Part shown: positions 41,104 through 48,341 of the stretch, in pieces
Numbering within the stretch: position 1 is the first letter of the stretch
How the letters are laid out: every line of letters begins with the position of its first letter
Assembly: GCA_947455205.1 (NCBI GenBank)
Contig: CANGNF010000032.1
Span: forward strand, 1-59,087
Length of the DNA stretch: 59,087 bases
From: Acetobacteraceae bacterium
GTDB taxonomy: Bacteria; Pseudomonadota; Alphaproteobacteria; Acetobacterales; Acetobacteraceae
Direction of reading: 5' to 3'
Notes under the pieces: model-generated
Databases searched by the model: none
Told to the model about the DNA's origin: nothing
What the model saw: only the letters and a program-made list of their open reading frames with translations
Program-made: the position numbers and the translations under genes

Positions 41104-42503
41104 TCTGGCGCTGGCCGGAGCGCGCGGCGCCCGGCGCGCCGGCCCTGCGCTTCGGTGGCCAGGTGATGAGCTACGGCATGCTGGCCAGCGAGGCGCGGGC
41201 CTGTGCCGCGGCGCTGGCGGCCCGTGGCGTGCGGCGCGGCGACCGGGTGGCCTTCCTGGGCGCCAACCACCCGGCCCAGCTGGTGCTGCTGTTCGCCTGC
41301 GCGCGGCTGGGGGCGCTGCTGCTGCCGCTGAACTGGCGGCTGGCCGCGCCGGAACTCGGCTTCATCCTGGCCGATGCCGGCGCCGCGCTGGTCTGCGCCA
41401 CGCGGGAATACCTGCCCGGCGCGCGGGCGCTGCACGCCCAGGTGCTGGACGCCGAGGCCGCTTGGGGCGCGGCGCCCGAGGTGCCGGCGACGGGCGGCGC
41501 GGAGGATGCGGTGCTGCTGGTCTACACCAGCGGCACCACGGGCCGGCCGAAGGGCGCGGTGCTGACCCAGCAGGCGCTGGCGGTGAACGCGCTGAACGGC
41601 GTGGACATGCACGGCATGACCAGTGCCGACCGGGTGCTGACGGTGCTGCCGCTGTTCCATGTCGGCGGGCTGAACATCCAGACCACGCCGGCACTGAGCG
41701 TGGGCGCCGAGGTGGTGCTGCAGGCGCGGTTCGAGCCCTCTGCCTTCTTCGCTGCCTGCGCGACGGAGCGGCCGACGCTGACGCTGCTGGTGCCCGCCAT
41801 CATGCAGGCGGTGGTGACGCATGCCGGCTGGGCGACGGCCGAGCTGGGCAGCCTGCGCGCCATCGGCGCCGGGTCGTCCGACGTGCCGCTGGACCTGATC
41901 GCGGCCTTCCATGCGCGCGGCGTGCCGGTGCAGCAGGTGTATGGCGCCACCGAGACCTGCCCGATAGCGCTGTACCAGAGCGCCGAGGAGGCGATGGCCG
42001 CGCCCGGCAGCATCGGCTGCCCGGCGCCGCGGGTGGAGGCAAAGCTGAGCGCGGCCGGAGAAATCCTGGTGCGCGGGCCGACCACGCTGCGGCACTACTG
42101 GCCCGCCACGCCGGCGCTGGACGCGGAGGGCTGGTTCGCCACCGGCGATGCCGGGCGCGTCGACGCGGATGGCCGCTGGTGGTTCACCGACCGGCTGAAG
42201 CACCTGATCATCAGCGGCGGCGAGAACATCTACCCCGCCGAGGTGGAGCGCGTGCTGCGCGACGCCCCCGGCGTGCTGGAAGGCGCGGTCTGCGGCCGGC
42301 CGGATGCGCGCTGGGGCGAGGTGCCCGTGGCCGTGGTGGTGCCCGGCCCCGGGTTCCGGCGCGCTGACGTGCTGGCGCATTTCCAGGGACGCATCGCGCG
42401 GTTCAAGCAGCCGCACGATGTGGTGGCGGTGCCGGCGCTGCCGCGCACCGCGCTGGGCAAGGTGGAGCTGGCGGCGCTCAGGAAGCTGGCGATTTCCGGT
42501 TGA
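41100..42503 (+). CDS. AMP-dependent acyl-CoA ligase
   Basis: A 467-aa ANL-superfamily enzyme that adenylates a carboxylic acid and transfers it to CoA. Motifs in order: YTSGTTGRPKGAVL (P-loop), VLPLFHVGGLN, VYGATETCPIALYQ, DAEGWFATGDAGRVD, DRLKHLIISGGENIYPAEVE, and the C-terminal catalytic Lys in PRTALGKVELAALRK. The protein is somewhat shorter than most family members because the N-terminal region is compact (starts MIWRWPERAAPGAPALRF). It is the last gene of the marR-nicX-like cluster, suggesting the ring-opening product or a side-chain acid is processed as a CoA thioester. Confidence 0.92.
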   Translation: MIWRWPERAAPGAPALRFGGQVMSYGMLASEARACAAALAARGVRRGDRVAFLGANHPAQLVLLFACARLGALLLPLNWRLAAPELGFILADAGAALVCATREYLPGARALHAQVLDAEAAWGAAPEVPATGGAEDAVLLVYTSGTTGRPKGAVLTQQALAVNALNGVDMHGMTSADRVLTVLPLFHVGGLNIQTTPALSVGAEVVLQARFEPSAFFAACATERPTLTLLVPAIMQAVVTHAGWATAELGSLRAIGAGSSDVPLDLIAAFHARGVPVQQVYGATETCPIALYQSAEEAMAAPGSIGCPAPRVEAKLSAAGEILVRGPTTLRHYWPATPALDAEGWFATGDAGRVDADGRWWFTDRLKHLIISGGENIYPAEVERVLRDAPGVLEGAVCGRPDARWGEVPVAVVVPGPGFRRADVLAHFQGRIARFKQPHDVVAVPALPRTALGKVELAALRKLAISG

Positions 42504-42687
42504 GCTGCGGGTCTTCGCCATGGCTGTGGCGCTTGCCCTCGGCTTCCGCGGCCTTGTCCTCGGGCTGCTTGGCGGCTTCGCGCGCGGCCTGCTCGACCTT
42601 GCCGGAGTCGACGGTCTTCTTCACGCCGTCATTGTACTGCTTGGCGCCGGTGTAGCTGCCTTCGCCCTCGACCTTGTCGTCGGCCAT
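42478..42687 (-). CDS. Conserved small hydrophilic protein, unknown function
   Basis: A 69-aa very hydrophilic, charged protein (MADDKVEGEGSYTGAKQYND followed by Lys/Glu/Ala-rich sequence). The start GEGSYTGAKQYNDGV is a pattern I have seen in small proteobacterial proteins of unknown function, possibly stress-related. ATG 42687 has AGGAGG at about 42690-42695, an excellent site. Its 3' end overlaps the convergent ligase gene by 26 bases. It is probably intrinsically disordered. No function is assigned. Confidence 0.68.
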   Translation of the reverse strand: MADDKVEGEGSYTGAKQYNDGVKKTVDSGKVEQAAREAAKQPEDKAAEAEGKRHSHGEDPQLNRKSPAS

Positions 42688-42741
42688 GCGGTCCTCCTGC
42701 CTGGTTGCCAGCGCGGATAGCGAGGCAGCCGGGCGAAGGTT

Positions 42742-43599
42742 TCATTCTGGCCGTATGGTGAGGGAGAAGGCCTGGCTGGCGCCCGGGGCCAGGTGCGCCA
42801 GGCCGGGCTTTTCGATGAACGCGCCGTCCCAGCCGGGCGGGCTGTGATAGCCGTGCCAGGGCTCGACACACAGAAAATCGCCGCCGGCGCGGCTCCACAG
42901 GCCCAGCTGCGGCAGGCCCTGCCAGGAGAGATGCAGCGCCCGGGCGCCGGGTGCCGCGTAGCGCAGGCTGCGGCTGGAAGGGGCTTCCAGCACCACGGCG
43001 CCGGCGGCGAACAGCGCGTCCTCCAGCGGCAGGGTGCGGCCCTGCACCGGGCTGGGTTCCACCGCGCGGGCGAAGCTGTCCTGCGGCAGGCGGCCGATCC
43101 GCGCCGGCTCCGGCTGCTCGAATTCCAGCACATGGTCGGCGCGGGTGGCGGCGCCGGGCAGCGGCCAGGCGAAGCCGGGGTGGAAGCCGAAGCCGAAGGG
43201 CAGTGGCTCGGCGCCGGGGTTGTGCACCGTGGCCGTGATGCTCAGCGCGCCGGCGGCGATGGCGTAGTCCAGCGTGAGGACGAAGCCGAAGGGGTAGGCG
43301 GCGCGGGTCGCTGCGTCGTCACGCAGTTCCAGCCGGCAGGCGGTGGCGCTGCGGTCGGCCCAGGTGAAGGCGCGGTCGCGCGCGAAGCCGTGCTGCGGCA
43401 GGCGGTAGTCGCGGCCCTGGTGGCGCAGCGTGTCGCCGGCCAGGCGGCCGACCATGGGGAACAGCAGCGGCGCATGGCGCGGCCAGGCCGGGCCGGCCTG
43501 CCACAGGTATTCGCGGCCCGCGGCGTCGCGCAGGCTGCGCAGCTCGGCGCCATCGGCGCTGACGCAGGCGGTCAGCGCGGCGTCGCCGAAGCGGTGCAT
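42742..43599 (-). CDS. Aldose 1-epimerase family protein
   Basis: A 285-aa galactose-mutarotase-like protein. The beta-sandwich signature includes AELRSLRDAAGREYLWQAGPAWPRHAPLLFPMVGRL, the motif QHGFARDRAFTW with the catalytic His, FGFGFHPGFAWPL with the second His, and FLCVEPWHGYHSPPG with the conserved Glu region. This arrangement matches the LacX/YeaD-like subgroup that interconverts sugar anomers. The ATG overlaps the stop of the ketopantoate-reductase-like gene by one base. The sugar substrate is unknown and no sugar catabolic genes are adjacent. Confidence 0.88.
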   Translation of the reverse strand: MHRFGDAALTACVSADGAELRSLRDAAGREYLWQAGPAWPRHAPLLFPMVGRLAGDTLRHQGRDYRLPQHGFARDRAFTWADRSATACRLELRDDAATRAAYPFGFVLTLDYAIAAGALSITATVHNPGAEPLPFGFGFHPGFAWPLPGAATRADHVLEFEQPEPARIGRLPQDSFARAVEPSPVQGRTLPLEDALFAAGAVVLEAPSSRSLRYAAPGARALHLSWQGLPQLGLWSRAGGDFLCVEPWHGYHSPPGWDGAFIEKPGLAHLAPGASQAFSLTIRPE

Positions 43600-44528
43600 C
43601 AGCGCGGCAGGCGGCCGGCGTCGCGGCGCTGCTCATACGCCTTGGCGTGCAGCAGCGCGGCCTCGTGGATCTCATGCGGCACGCCGGCGCGCTTGGCGGC
43701 GGCCAGCATGAAGCCGAGGATATGGTCGGCCTCGATCCGCCCGCCGGCTTCCAGGTCGCGCAGCATGGAGGTGCTGTAGGCGCCCTCGGGGTCGGCGAAC
43801 ACCTTGCGGAAACCGTCCAGGAAGCTGGCGCTGGGCGGGTAGCCGTGGTGGGTGGCGATGGCGGCGTTGCGTTCCAGCAGGGTCAGCAGGAATGGGCTGC
43901 CGCCGGCGCGGACGATCTCCCCGGTATTGGCGCGCATCAGCACGGTGCCGGCGGCGGAGGTGCCGAGGTGGACCAGCTTTTCCCACATCTGCGCCATGAT
44001 GTCGGGCACCGCCGTGGCGACCATGCCCTTGGCCTTCGCCGCCAATTCCGCCAGCGCCAGCACGCGGCCGGACATCCGGCCATCCAGCTCGCCGAAGGTC
44101 AGCCAGCGCCAGTCGTTCAGCTGCTTCACCGTGCCATCGGCCGCCATGGTCGCCTGGATCTTGGCCAGGCCGCCCAGCACGTTCTCGGCGCCGAAGGCCT
44201 TGGTCAGTGTCTCGACATGCGACAGGCCGTTCAGCACCGGCAGCACGGCGGTGCCTTCCTGCATCGCGGGTCGGATCGCCTCGATCGCGGCGTCCAGGTC
44301 GTAGGCCTTGCAGGTCAGCAGCACCAGGTCGTAGCCCGGCCCGGCCTCCCCCACCGTGTTGACGCGCAGCGTGGCGTTGCCGAACTGGCTTTCCAGCACC
44401 AGGCCACGCTCGGCCAGTTGCATCGCGCGCTTGGGGCGGACCAGGAAGGTGACGTCGCCGCCGGCCTCGGCCAGGCGCCCACCGAAATAACCGCCGAGCG
44501 CACCCGCCCCCAGAACCAGAATGCGCAT
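43599..44528 (-). CDS. Ketopantoate reductase (PanE/ApbA) family oxidoreductase
   Basis: A 309-aa NADP-dependent dehydrogenase of the PanE/ApbA family. The Rossmann motif is ILVLGAGALGGYFGGRLAEAG. The Lys of the active-site region lies in LLTCKAYDL, followed by VLPVLNGLSHVETL. The helical C-terminal domain has the conserved Glu in the substrate region (DREIEADHILGFML-like: GGRIEADHILGFML). ATG 44528 is favoured over 44534, because the AAGGGGGA purine run is then spaced eight bases away. It may be the true PanE of pantothenate synthesis or a paralogue for another 2-keto acid. It is divergent from the BKACE gene with a 63-bp promoter region. Confidence 0.87.
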   Translation of the reverse strand: MRILVLGAGALGGYFGGRLAEAGGDVTFLVRPKRAMQLAERGLVLESQFGNATLRVNTVGEAGPGYDLVLLTCKAYDLDAAIEAIRPAMQEGTAVLPVLNGLSHVETLTKAFGAENVLGGLAKIQATMAADGTVKQLNDWRWLTFGELDGRMSGRVLALAELAAKAKGMVATAVPDIMAQMWEKLVHLGTSAAGTVLMRANTGEIVRAGGSPFLLTLLERNAAIATHHGYPPSASFLDGFRKVFADPEGAYSTSMLRDLEAGGRIEADHILGFMLAAAKRAGVPHEIHEAALLHAKAYEQRRDAGRLPR

Positions 44529-44597
44529 GGCCATATCCCCCTTTGCGGCACGCCTTGGCGGCGCGAGTATGGGGTCAGTTTATACGGGAGAAGCGCC

Positions 44598-45524
44598 ATG
44601 GCCAAAGTCATCATCAGCGTCGCCGTCACCGGCGCCATCCATACCCCCAGCATGTCTGACTACCTGCCGATCACCCCGGCCGAGATCGCCGAGCAGTCCA
44701 TCGCCGCGGCGGAAGCCGGCGCCGCGATCATCCACCTGCACGCGCGCGACCCGATCGATGGCCGGCCGACGCCGGACCCCAAGGTGTTCATGCAGTTCCT
44801 GCCGGTGATCAAGCAGAGCACCGACGCCGTCATCAACGTGACCACCGGCGGCGGCCTGGGCATGACGGTGGAGGAGCGCCTGGCCGGGCCGATCCAGGCC
44901 AGCCCGGAGATGTGCAGCCTCAACATGGGCAGCATGAACTTCAACATCAGCGGTTCGGCGGCGCGGATCAGCAAGTTCAAGCATGGGTGGGAGCGGCCCT
45001 ACCTGGAGGGCACCACCGACTTCATCTTCCGCAACACCTTCAAGGATATCGAGCAGATCGTGCAGCGCCTGGGCAAGGGCGAGGGCACGCGCTTCGAGTT
45101 CGAGTGCTACGACGTGGGCCACCTGTATAACCTGGCGCATATGCTGGACAAGAAGGTGGTGGAACCGCCGCTGTTCACCCAGACCATCTTCGGCATCCTG
45201 GGCGGCATCGGCGCGGAACAGCGCAACCTGATCTTCATGAAGGAAACCGCCGACCGGCTGTTCGGCAAGGACTATGTCTGGTCCGTGCTGGCGGCGGGGC
45301 GCAACCAGATGCCCTTCGTGACCATGGCGGGCATCATGGGCGGCAATGTGCGCGTGGGGCTGGAGGACAGCCTGTGGCTGGGCAAGGGCGTGCAGGCCAA
45401 GAGCAATGCCGAGCAGGTGGCGAAGATCCGCCGCATCCTGGAAGAACTCAGCCTTGAGATCGCCACGCCGAAGGAAGCGCGCGAGATCCTGAAGCTGAAG
45501 GGCGGCGACCGCGTGAAGTTCTGA
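44598..45524 (+). CDS. BKACE (3-keto-5-aminohexanoate cleavage enzyme) family protein
   Basis: A 308-aa zinc-dependent beta-keto acid cleavage enzyme. BKACE enzymes condense a beta-keto acid with acetyl-CoA to yield acetoacetate and a new CoA thioester. Family features are IISVAVTGAIHTPSMSDYLPITPAEIAEQSIAAAEAGAAIIHLHARDP with the zinc His pair in HLHARDP, INVTTGGG, FECYDVGHLYNLAHM, and a VWSVLAAGRNQMPF segment. ATG 44598 follows GGGAG. A strong stem-loop ends the transcript. The actual beta-keto acid substrate is not predictable from the residues I can see. Confidence 0.9.
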   Translation: MAKVIISVAVTGAIHTPSMSDYLPITPAEIAEQSIAAAEAGAAIIHLHARDPIDGRPTPDPKVFMQFLPVIKQSTDAVINVTTGGGLGMTVEERLAGPIQASPEMCSLNMGSMNFNISGSAARISKFKHGWERPYLEGTTDFIFRNTFKDIEQIVQRLGKGEGTRFEFECYDVGHLYNLAHMLDKKVVEPPLFTQTIFGILGGIGAEQRNLIFMKETADRLFGKDYVWSVLAAGRNQMPFVTMAGIMGGNVRVGLEDSLWLGKGVQAKSNAEQVAKIRRILEELSLEIATPKEAREILKLKGGDRVKF

Positions 45525-45534
45525 GGCGAGCGGG

Positions 45535-45566
45535 GCCGGGAGCGACGACGCTCCCGGCCATCGTTT
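45535..45566 (+). terminator. Strong stem-loop terminator of the BKACE gene
   Basis: A perfect 10-bp stem (GCCGGGAGCG at 45535-45544, CGCTCCCGGC at 45549-45558) with a tetraloop ACGA, followed by CATCGTTT, ten bases after the stop codon. Confidence 0.62.
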
Positions 45567-45617
45567 GAGCGGCTGGGTCGCGCCGCCGGTGGTTCGACCG
45601 GCGGCGATCAGGCGCTA
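45565..45617. repeat. Dispersed hairpin element, copy 2
   Basis: Left flank TTGAGCGGCTG (45565-45575), arms CGCCGCCGGT (45581-45590) and ACCGGCGGCG (45597-45606), and right flank ATCAGGCGCTA (45607-45617). The outer flanks AGCGGCTG and CAGGCGCT are also nearly complementary. The final CTA is the stop codon (TAG) of the leftward VanX-like gene, so the element has merged with its 3' end. Confidence 0.72.
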
Positions 45618-46157
45618 CATCGGCCCTGAAGGCACCGCGCTGGCGCTGTAGACCGGGTACCGGCGCGGCTCGAACAGCTGGTAGTGCCACCATTCCAACA
45701 AGTAACAATCCCAGCCGGCGGCGGTCATCAGCCCCAGCAGCACCGCGCGGTTGCGCTGCGCCTCGGCCGAGACCGTCAGGGAGCCATGCGCCGAGTCGGG
45801 CGTGATGGCGTCGAAGCCGGTGCCCATCTCCAGCGCCACGCCGCCCTGGGTCAGGGTCAGGTCCACCGCCACGCCGCGCGGGTGGACGCCGCCACGGCGG
45901 GGGTCGCTCACGAAGCGCTTGTCCTCCACCGCGTGCCACAGCGCCCATTGCGCCTCAATCGGCCGGAAGACGTCGAAGATGCACAGGCCGTAGCCCAGGC
46001 TGGCCGCCAGGTCGCGGGCGCGGAACAGCCTGTCGCGCGCCTCCGGCACCAGCAGGGCCACGGGGCGGCGGTAGATCGGCACGCCCGCCAGGTTGTCGGC
46101 AGTGGCGTAGCGAATGTCGAAGGTCAGGCCATCGGCCTCGGAAAGCGGCAGCAGCAT
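45615..46157 (-). CDS. D-alanyl-D-alanine dipeptidase (VanX/DdpX family)
   Basis: A 180-aa M15D zinc peptidase that hydrolyses D-Ala-D-Ala. Signature: DVFRPIEAQWALW, then RRGGVHPRGVAVDLTL (zinc His and Asp in HxxxxxxD), and LLEWWHYQLF (catalytic Glu and third zinc His). The length matches the cytoplasmic DdpX/VanX family, and there is no signal peptide. In non-resistant bacteria it recycles D-Ala from peptidoglycan. It is not accompanied by vanH/vanA, so I do not infer glycopeptide resistance. Its stop codon is supplied by the dispersed hairpin element. It is divergent from tsaB. Confidence 0.88.
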   Translation of the reverse strand: MLLPLSEADGLTFDIRYATADNLAGVPIYRRPVALLVPEARDRLFRARDLAASLGYGLCIFDVFRPIEAQWALWHAVEDKRFVSDPRRGGVHPRGVAVDLTLTQGGVALEMGTGFDAITPDSAHGSLTVSAEAQRNRAVLLGLMTAAGWDCYLLEWWHYQLFEPRRYPVYSASAVPSGPM

Positions 46158-46202
46158 GGGTGCAGCATGGCGGCGCGGCGCGCTTGGGGATAGGGATGGC
46201 GG

Positions 46203-46862
46203 ATGCTGATCCTTGCCCTAGATGCCGCCCTGGCCCGCTGCTCCGTCGCCCTGCTGCGGGATGGCCTGGTGCTGGCGCAACGCCATGAGGACACCAGCCG
46301 CGGCCATGCCGCCCTGCTGCCGCCCATGGTGCAGGCGGTGCTGGCCGAGGCAGGGGTGGCCGCCGGTGAGCTTTCGGCGGTGGCGGCCGGCGTGGGGCCG
46401 GGCGGCTTTACCGGCATCCGCACCGCGCTGGCGCTGGCCGAGGGGCTGGCGCTGGGCGCCGGGCTGCCCGTGGTGGGCGTGACCACCGGGGAGGCGCTGG
46501 CCGAGGCGGTGCCGGACGAGCAGCGCGCCGGGCGGGAGATATGGATCGCCATCGACAACCGGCGCGGCCGGGTGGTGCTGGAACGCTTCGCCGCCGGCAG
46601 CCTGCTGGCGCTGGGCGGGCCGGAGGCGATGGATGAGGCCGCCCTGCCCCGCCCCGGCGGCCCGGTGGCGGTGGCCGGCGATGCCGCGCTGGCGGTGGCG
46701 GCCAGGTTGGCGGCGCGCGGCGGCAATGTGCTGCTGGCCGGGCCGCGGCTGCCGGAAGCGGTGGCGCTGGGGCGGGTGGCGGCCCGGCGCCTGGCCGGGG
46801 AGTTGCCGGCCCTGGCGGCGCAACCGCTGTACGTGGAACCCCCGGCGGTGCGGCAGCCCTGA
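46203..46862 (+). CDS. tsaB: tRNA threonylcarbamoyladenosine biosynthesis protein TsaB
   Basis: A 219-aa TsaB, partner of TsaD and TsaE in making the t6A modification at position 37 of ANN-decoding tRNAs. ASKHA-fold hallmarks are MLILALDAALARCSVALL at the N-terminus, HAALLPPMVQAVLAEAG, the conserved VAAGVGPGGFTGIRTALALAEGLA, and IWIAIDNRRGRVV. tsaD and tsaE are elsewhere. Its stop overlaps the rimI start by one base (TGATG), a common tsaB-rimI pairing, so the two are co-translated. Confidence 0.93.
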   Translation: MLILALDAALARCSVALLRDGLVLAQRHEDTSRGHAALLPPMVQAVLAEAGVAAGELSAVAAGVGPGGFTGIRTALALAEGLALGAGLPVVGVTTGEALAEAVPDEQRAGREIWIAIDNRRGRVVLERFAAGSLLALGGPEAMDEAALPRPGGPVAVAGDAALAVAARLAARGGNVLLAGPRLPEAVALGRVAARRLAGELPALAAQPLYVEPPAVRQP

Positions 46863-47302
46863 TGCAGCCGGCGCTGCTGGCGGATGCGGCCGAGCTGGCC
46901 GGGCTGCACGCGCTGGCCTTTCCGCCGGCCGAGGCCTGGAGCGCGGATGCGATGCGGCTGATGCTGGAGATGCCCGGCGCCTTCGGCCTGTGGCGGCCCG
47001 GCGCCGGGCTGGTGCTCAGCCGGGTGGCGCTGGACGAGGCGGAGATCCTGACCATCGGCGTGGTGCCGGCGGCCCGCCGCCAGGGGCTGGGCGCGGCGCT
47101 GCTGGGCGCGGCCCTGGCCGGCGCGCTGGCGCGGGGCGCGGCGACGATGTTCCTGGAAGTGGCGGCCGACAATGAAGCGGCCGTGACTCTATATGCCTCG
47201 TTGGCGTTTCTGCCGGTGGGGCGGCGCCGCGACTACTATGGCCGCGGGCGCGATGCCCAGGTGCTGCGCCGGCCGCTGGCGCCGCCGCTCAGCCTTTCCT
47301 GA
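46862..47302 (+). CDS. rimI: Ribosomal-protein-S18-alanine N-acetyltransferase RimI
   Basis: A 146-aa GNAT acetyltransferase, RimI-like. Acetyl-CoA-binding motif A is ILTIGVVPAARRQGLGAALL. Upstream is the motif ELAGLHALAFPPAEAWSADAM, and motif B contains FLEVAADNEAAVTLYASLAFLPVGRRRDYY, the usual RimI ending. Coupling to tsaB supports RimI identity rather than a generic GNAT. The last 14 bases overlap the convergent tusA-like gene. Confidence 0.9.
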   Translation: MQPALLADAAELAGLHALAFPPAEAWSADAMRLMLEMPGAFGLWRPGAGLVLSRVALDEAEILTIGVVPAARRQGLGAALLGAALAGALARGAATMFLEVAADNEAAVTLYASLAFLPVGRRRDYYGRGRDAQVLRRPLAPPLSLS

Positions 47303-47528
47303 GCAGGAGCACGGTGCTGCCATCCGCCTGGTCGTCCAGGGCAAGCACCGCATGGCCTTGTTCCCGGGCGGTTTTCGGCACGTTGGCGCGGGGCTCGGCC
47401 CCCTTCAGCCGGACCCGCAGCACCTGCCCGGGCAGCATGCGGTCCAGCGCCAGTCGGGTGCGAACGAATGTCATGGGGCAAGTCTCGGCCGTGATATCCA
47501 GTTCCCGATCGGCTTGCTGTTCTTGCAT
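47289..47528 (-). CDS. TusA family sulfur-carrier-like protein
   Basis: A 79-aa TusA/SirA-fold protein. The family CPxP-type motif appears as AETCPMTFVRTRLALDRM, so the sulfur-carrying Cys is Cys17. The start must be upstream of it. ATG 47528 fits, whereas ATG 47474 would delete the Cys. GQVLRVRLKGAEPRANVPKTAREQGHAVLAL is typical of the fold's second half. The motif is CPM rather than CPxP. It could donate sulfur for tRNA thiolation or cofactors, but the TusBCDE partners are not in the window. It shares the control region with mucR (divergent). Confidence 0.78.
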   Translation of the reverse strand: MQEQQADRELDITAETCPMTFVRTRLALDRMLPGQVLRVRLKGAEPRANVPKTAREQGHAVLALDDQADGSTVLLLRKG

Positions 47529-47573
47529 ATCCACGAATTGCGTCCCAGTTTGTTGAAATGCACGATTGCCGTG

Positions 47574-47603
47574 TTGCCAAACGCCATCCCATGGCAATAT
47601 ATC
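47574..47603 (+). promoter_or_regulatory. Predicted promoter of mucR, TTGCCA-N18-TATATC, with GANTC near +1
   Basis: A -35 TTGCCA (47574-47579) and a -10 TATATC (47598-47603), spacer 18. A GANTC site (GAATC, 47608-47612) lies at the predicted start of transcription. The 47529-47630 region is one of the most AT-rich in the window, as expected for a MucR-family (H-NS-like, AT-preferring) autoregulated promoter. Confidence 0.5.
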
Positions 47604-47630
47604 GCGCGAATCGAGGGGATACAGTCCGCC

Positions 47631-48104
47631 ATGGCCGAACAAACCGCAAATGCCGATCTGCTGGGACTGACCGCTGAAATTGTCGCGGCGCATGTATCCA
47701 ACAACCCGGTGGCGTTGACCGATCTGCCGAACCTGATCCAGGAAGTCTATCGCACGCTGTCGAATGTTGGTGTGCCGCAGGCGAAGCCGGAGCCGGAGCG
47801 GCCGCAGCCGGCAGTGCCGGTGAAGAAGTCGATCACCCCGGGCTATCTGATCTGCCTGGAAGACGGCAAGAAACTTAAGATGCTGAAGCGTCACCTGCAG
47901 ACCAGCTACAACATGACGCCCGAGCAGTATCGCGAGCGTTGGGGCCTATCCTCGGATTATCCGATGGTGGCGCCGGACTACGCCAAGCATCGCTCCTCGC
48001 TGGCCAAGAAGATCGGCCTGGGCACCAAGCCGCGCGGCCGCCCGCCGGGCCGTCCGCGTCGCGACGCCGCCGCGGCCGCCGCCACGCCGACCAAGACCGG
48101 CTGA
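47631..48104 (+). CDS. mucR: MucR/Ros family transcriptional regulator
   Basis: A 157-aa MucR/Ros regulator, an alphaproteobacterial zinc-finger protein that binds AT-rich promoters and represses exopolysaccharide, motility and cell-cycle genes. The N-terminal oligomerisation region is LLGLTAEIVAAHVSNNPVALTDLPNLIQEVYRTL. The finger is TPGYLICLEDGKKLKMLKRHLQTSYNMTPEQYRERWGLSSDYPMVAPDYAKHRSSLAKKIGLG, with one zinc Cys and two His as usual for the family. The tail is Arg/Pro/Ala-rich. ATG 47631 is preceded by GAGGGG. The nearby glycosyltransferase/adaptor pair may be among its targets, though that is speculative. Confidence 0.94.
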   Translation: MAEQTANADLLGLTAEIVAAHVSNNPVALTDLPNLIQEVYRTLSNVGVPQAKPEPERPQPAVPVKKSITPGYLICLEDGKKLKMLKRHLQTSYNMTPEQYRERWGLSSDYPMVAPDYAKHRSSLAKKIGLGTKPRGRPPGRPRRDAAAAAATPTKTG

Positions 48105-48232
48105 TCCCGGCCGCGCCGCCCGCAGGGGTGGCGCGCCGAAGCATCGCCGCCGCCCAGGGCCGGGCCGCGCCTCGCCCGGACCTCCTCTGGGACCAACCGG
48201 GGGTCGGCCGGCGTTCAGTCATAATGTCACCC

Positions 48233-48259
48233 GCGGCCATCACGGTCGGTGATGGCCGC
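48233..48259. promoter_or_regulatory. 11-bp perfect inverted repeat between mucR and fur
   Basis: GCGGCCATCAC (48233-48243), a five-base loop and GTGATGGCCGC (48249-48259). It lacks a U-tract, so it may be an RNA hairpin ending the mucR transcript or an operator for fur. A -10-like CATAAT lies just upstream at 48220-48225. No other gene is seen in 48105-48341. Confidence 0.45.
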
Positions 48260-48341
48260 CGGGCCGCAGCCCGGCTATGCTGCCCCCAGTACATCAAGGG
48301 CAGGCAACGGGCCTGCTCCACGGAGAGCTTGCGCCCCCCGC

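Noticed and set aside
45615..46157. VanX-like dipeptidase as a glycopeptide-resistance gene
   Set aside because: No vanH, vanA or regulatory vanRS genes lie near. DdpX-type enzymes commonly recycle peptidoglycan.
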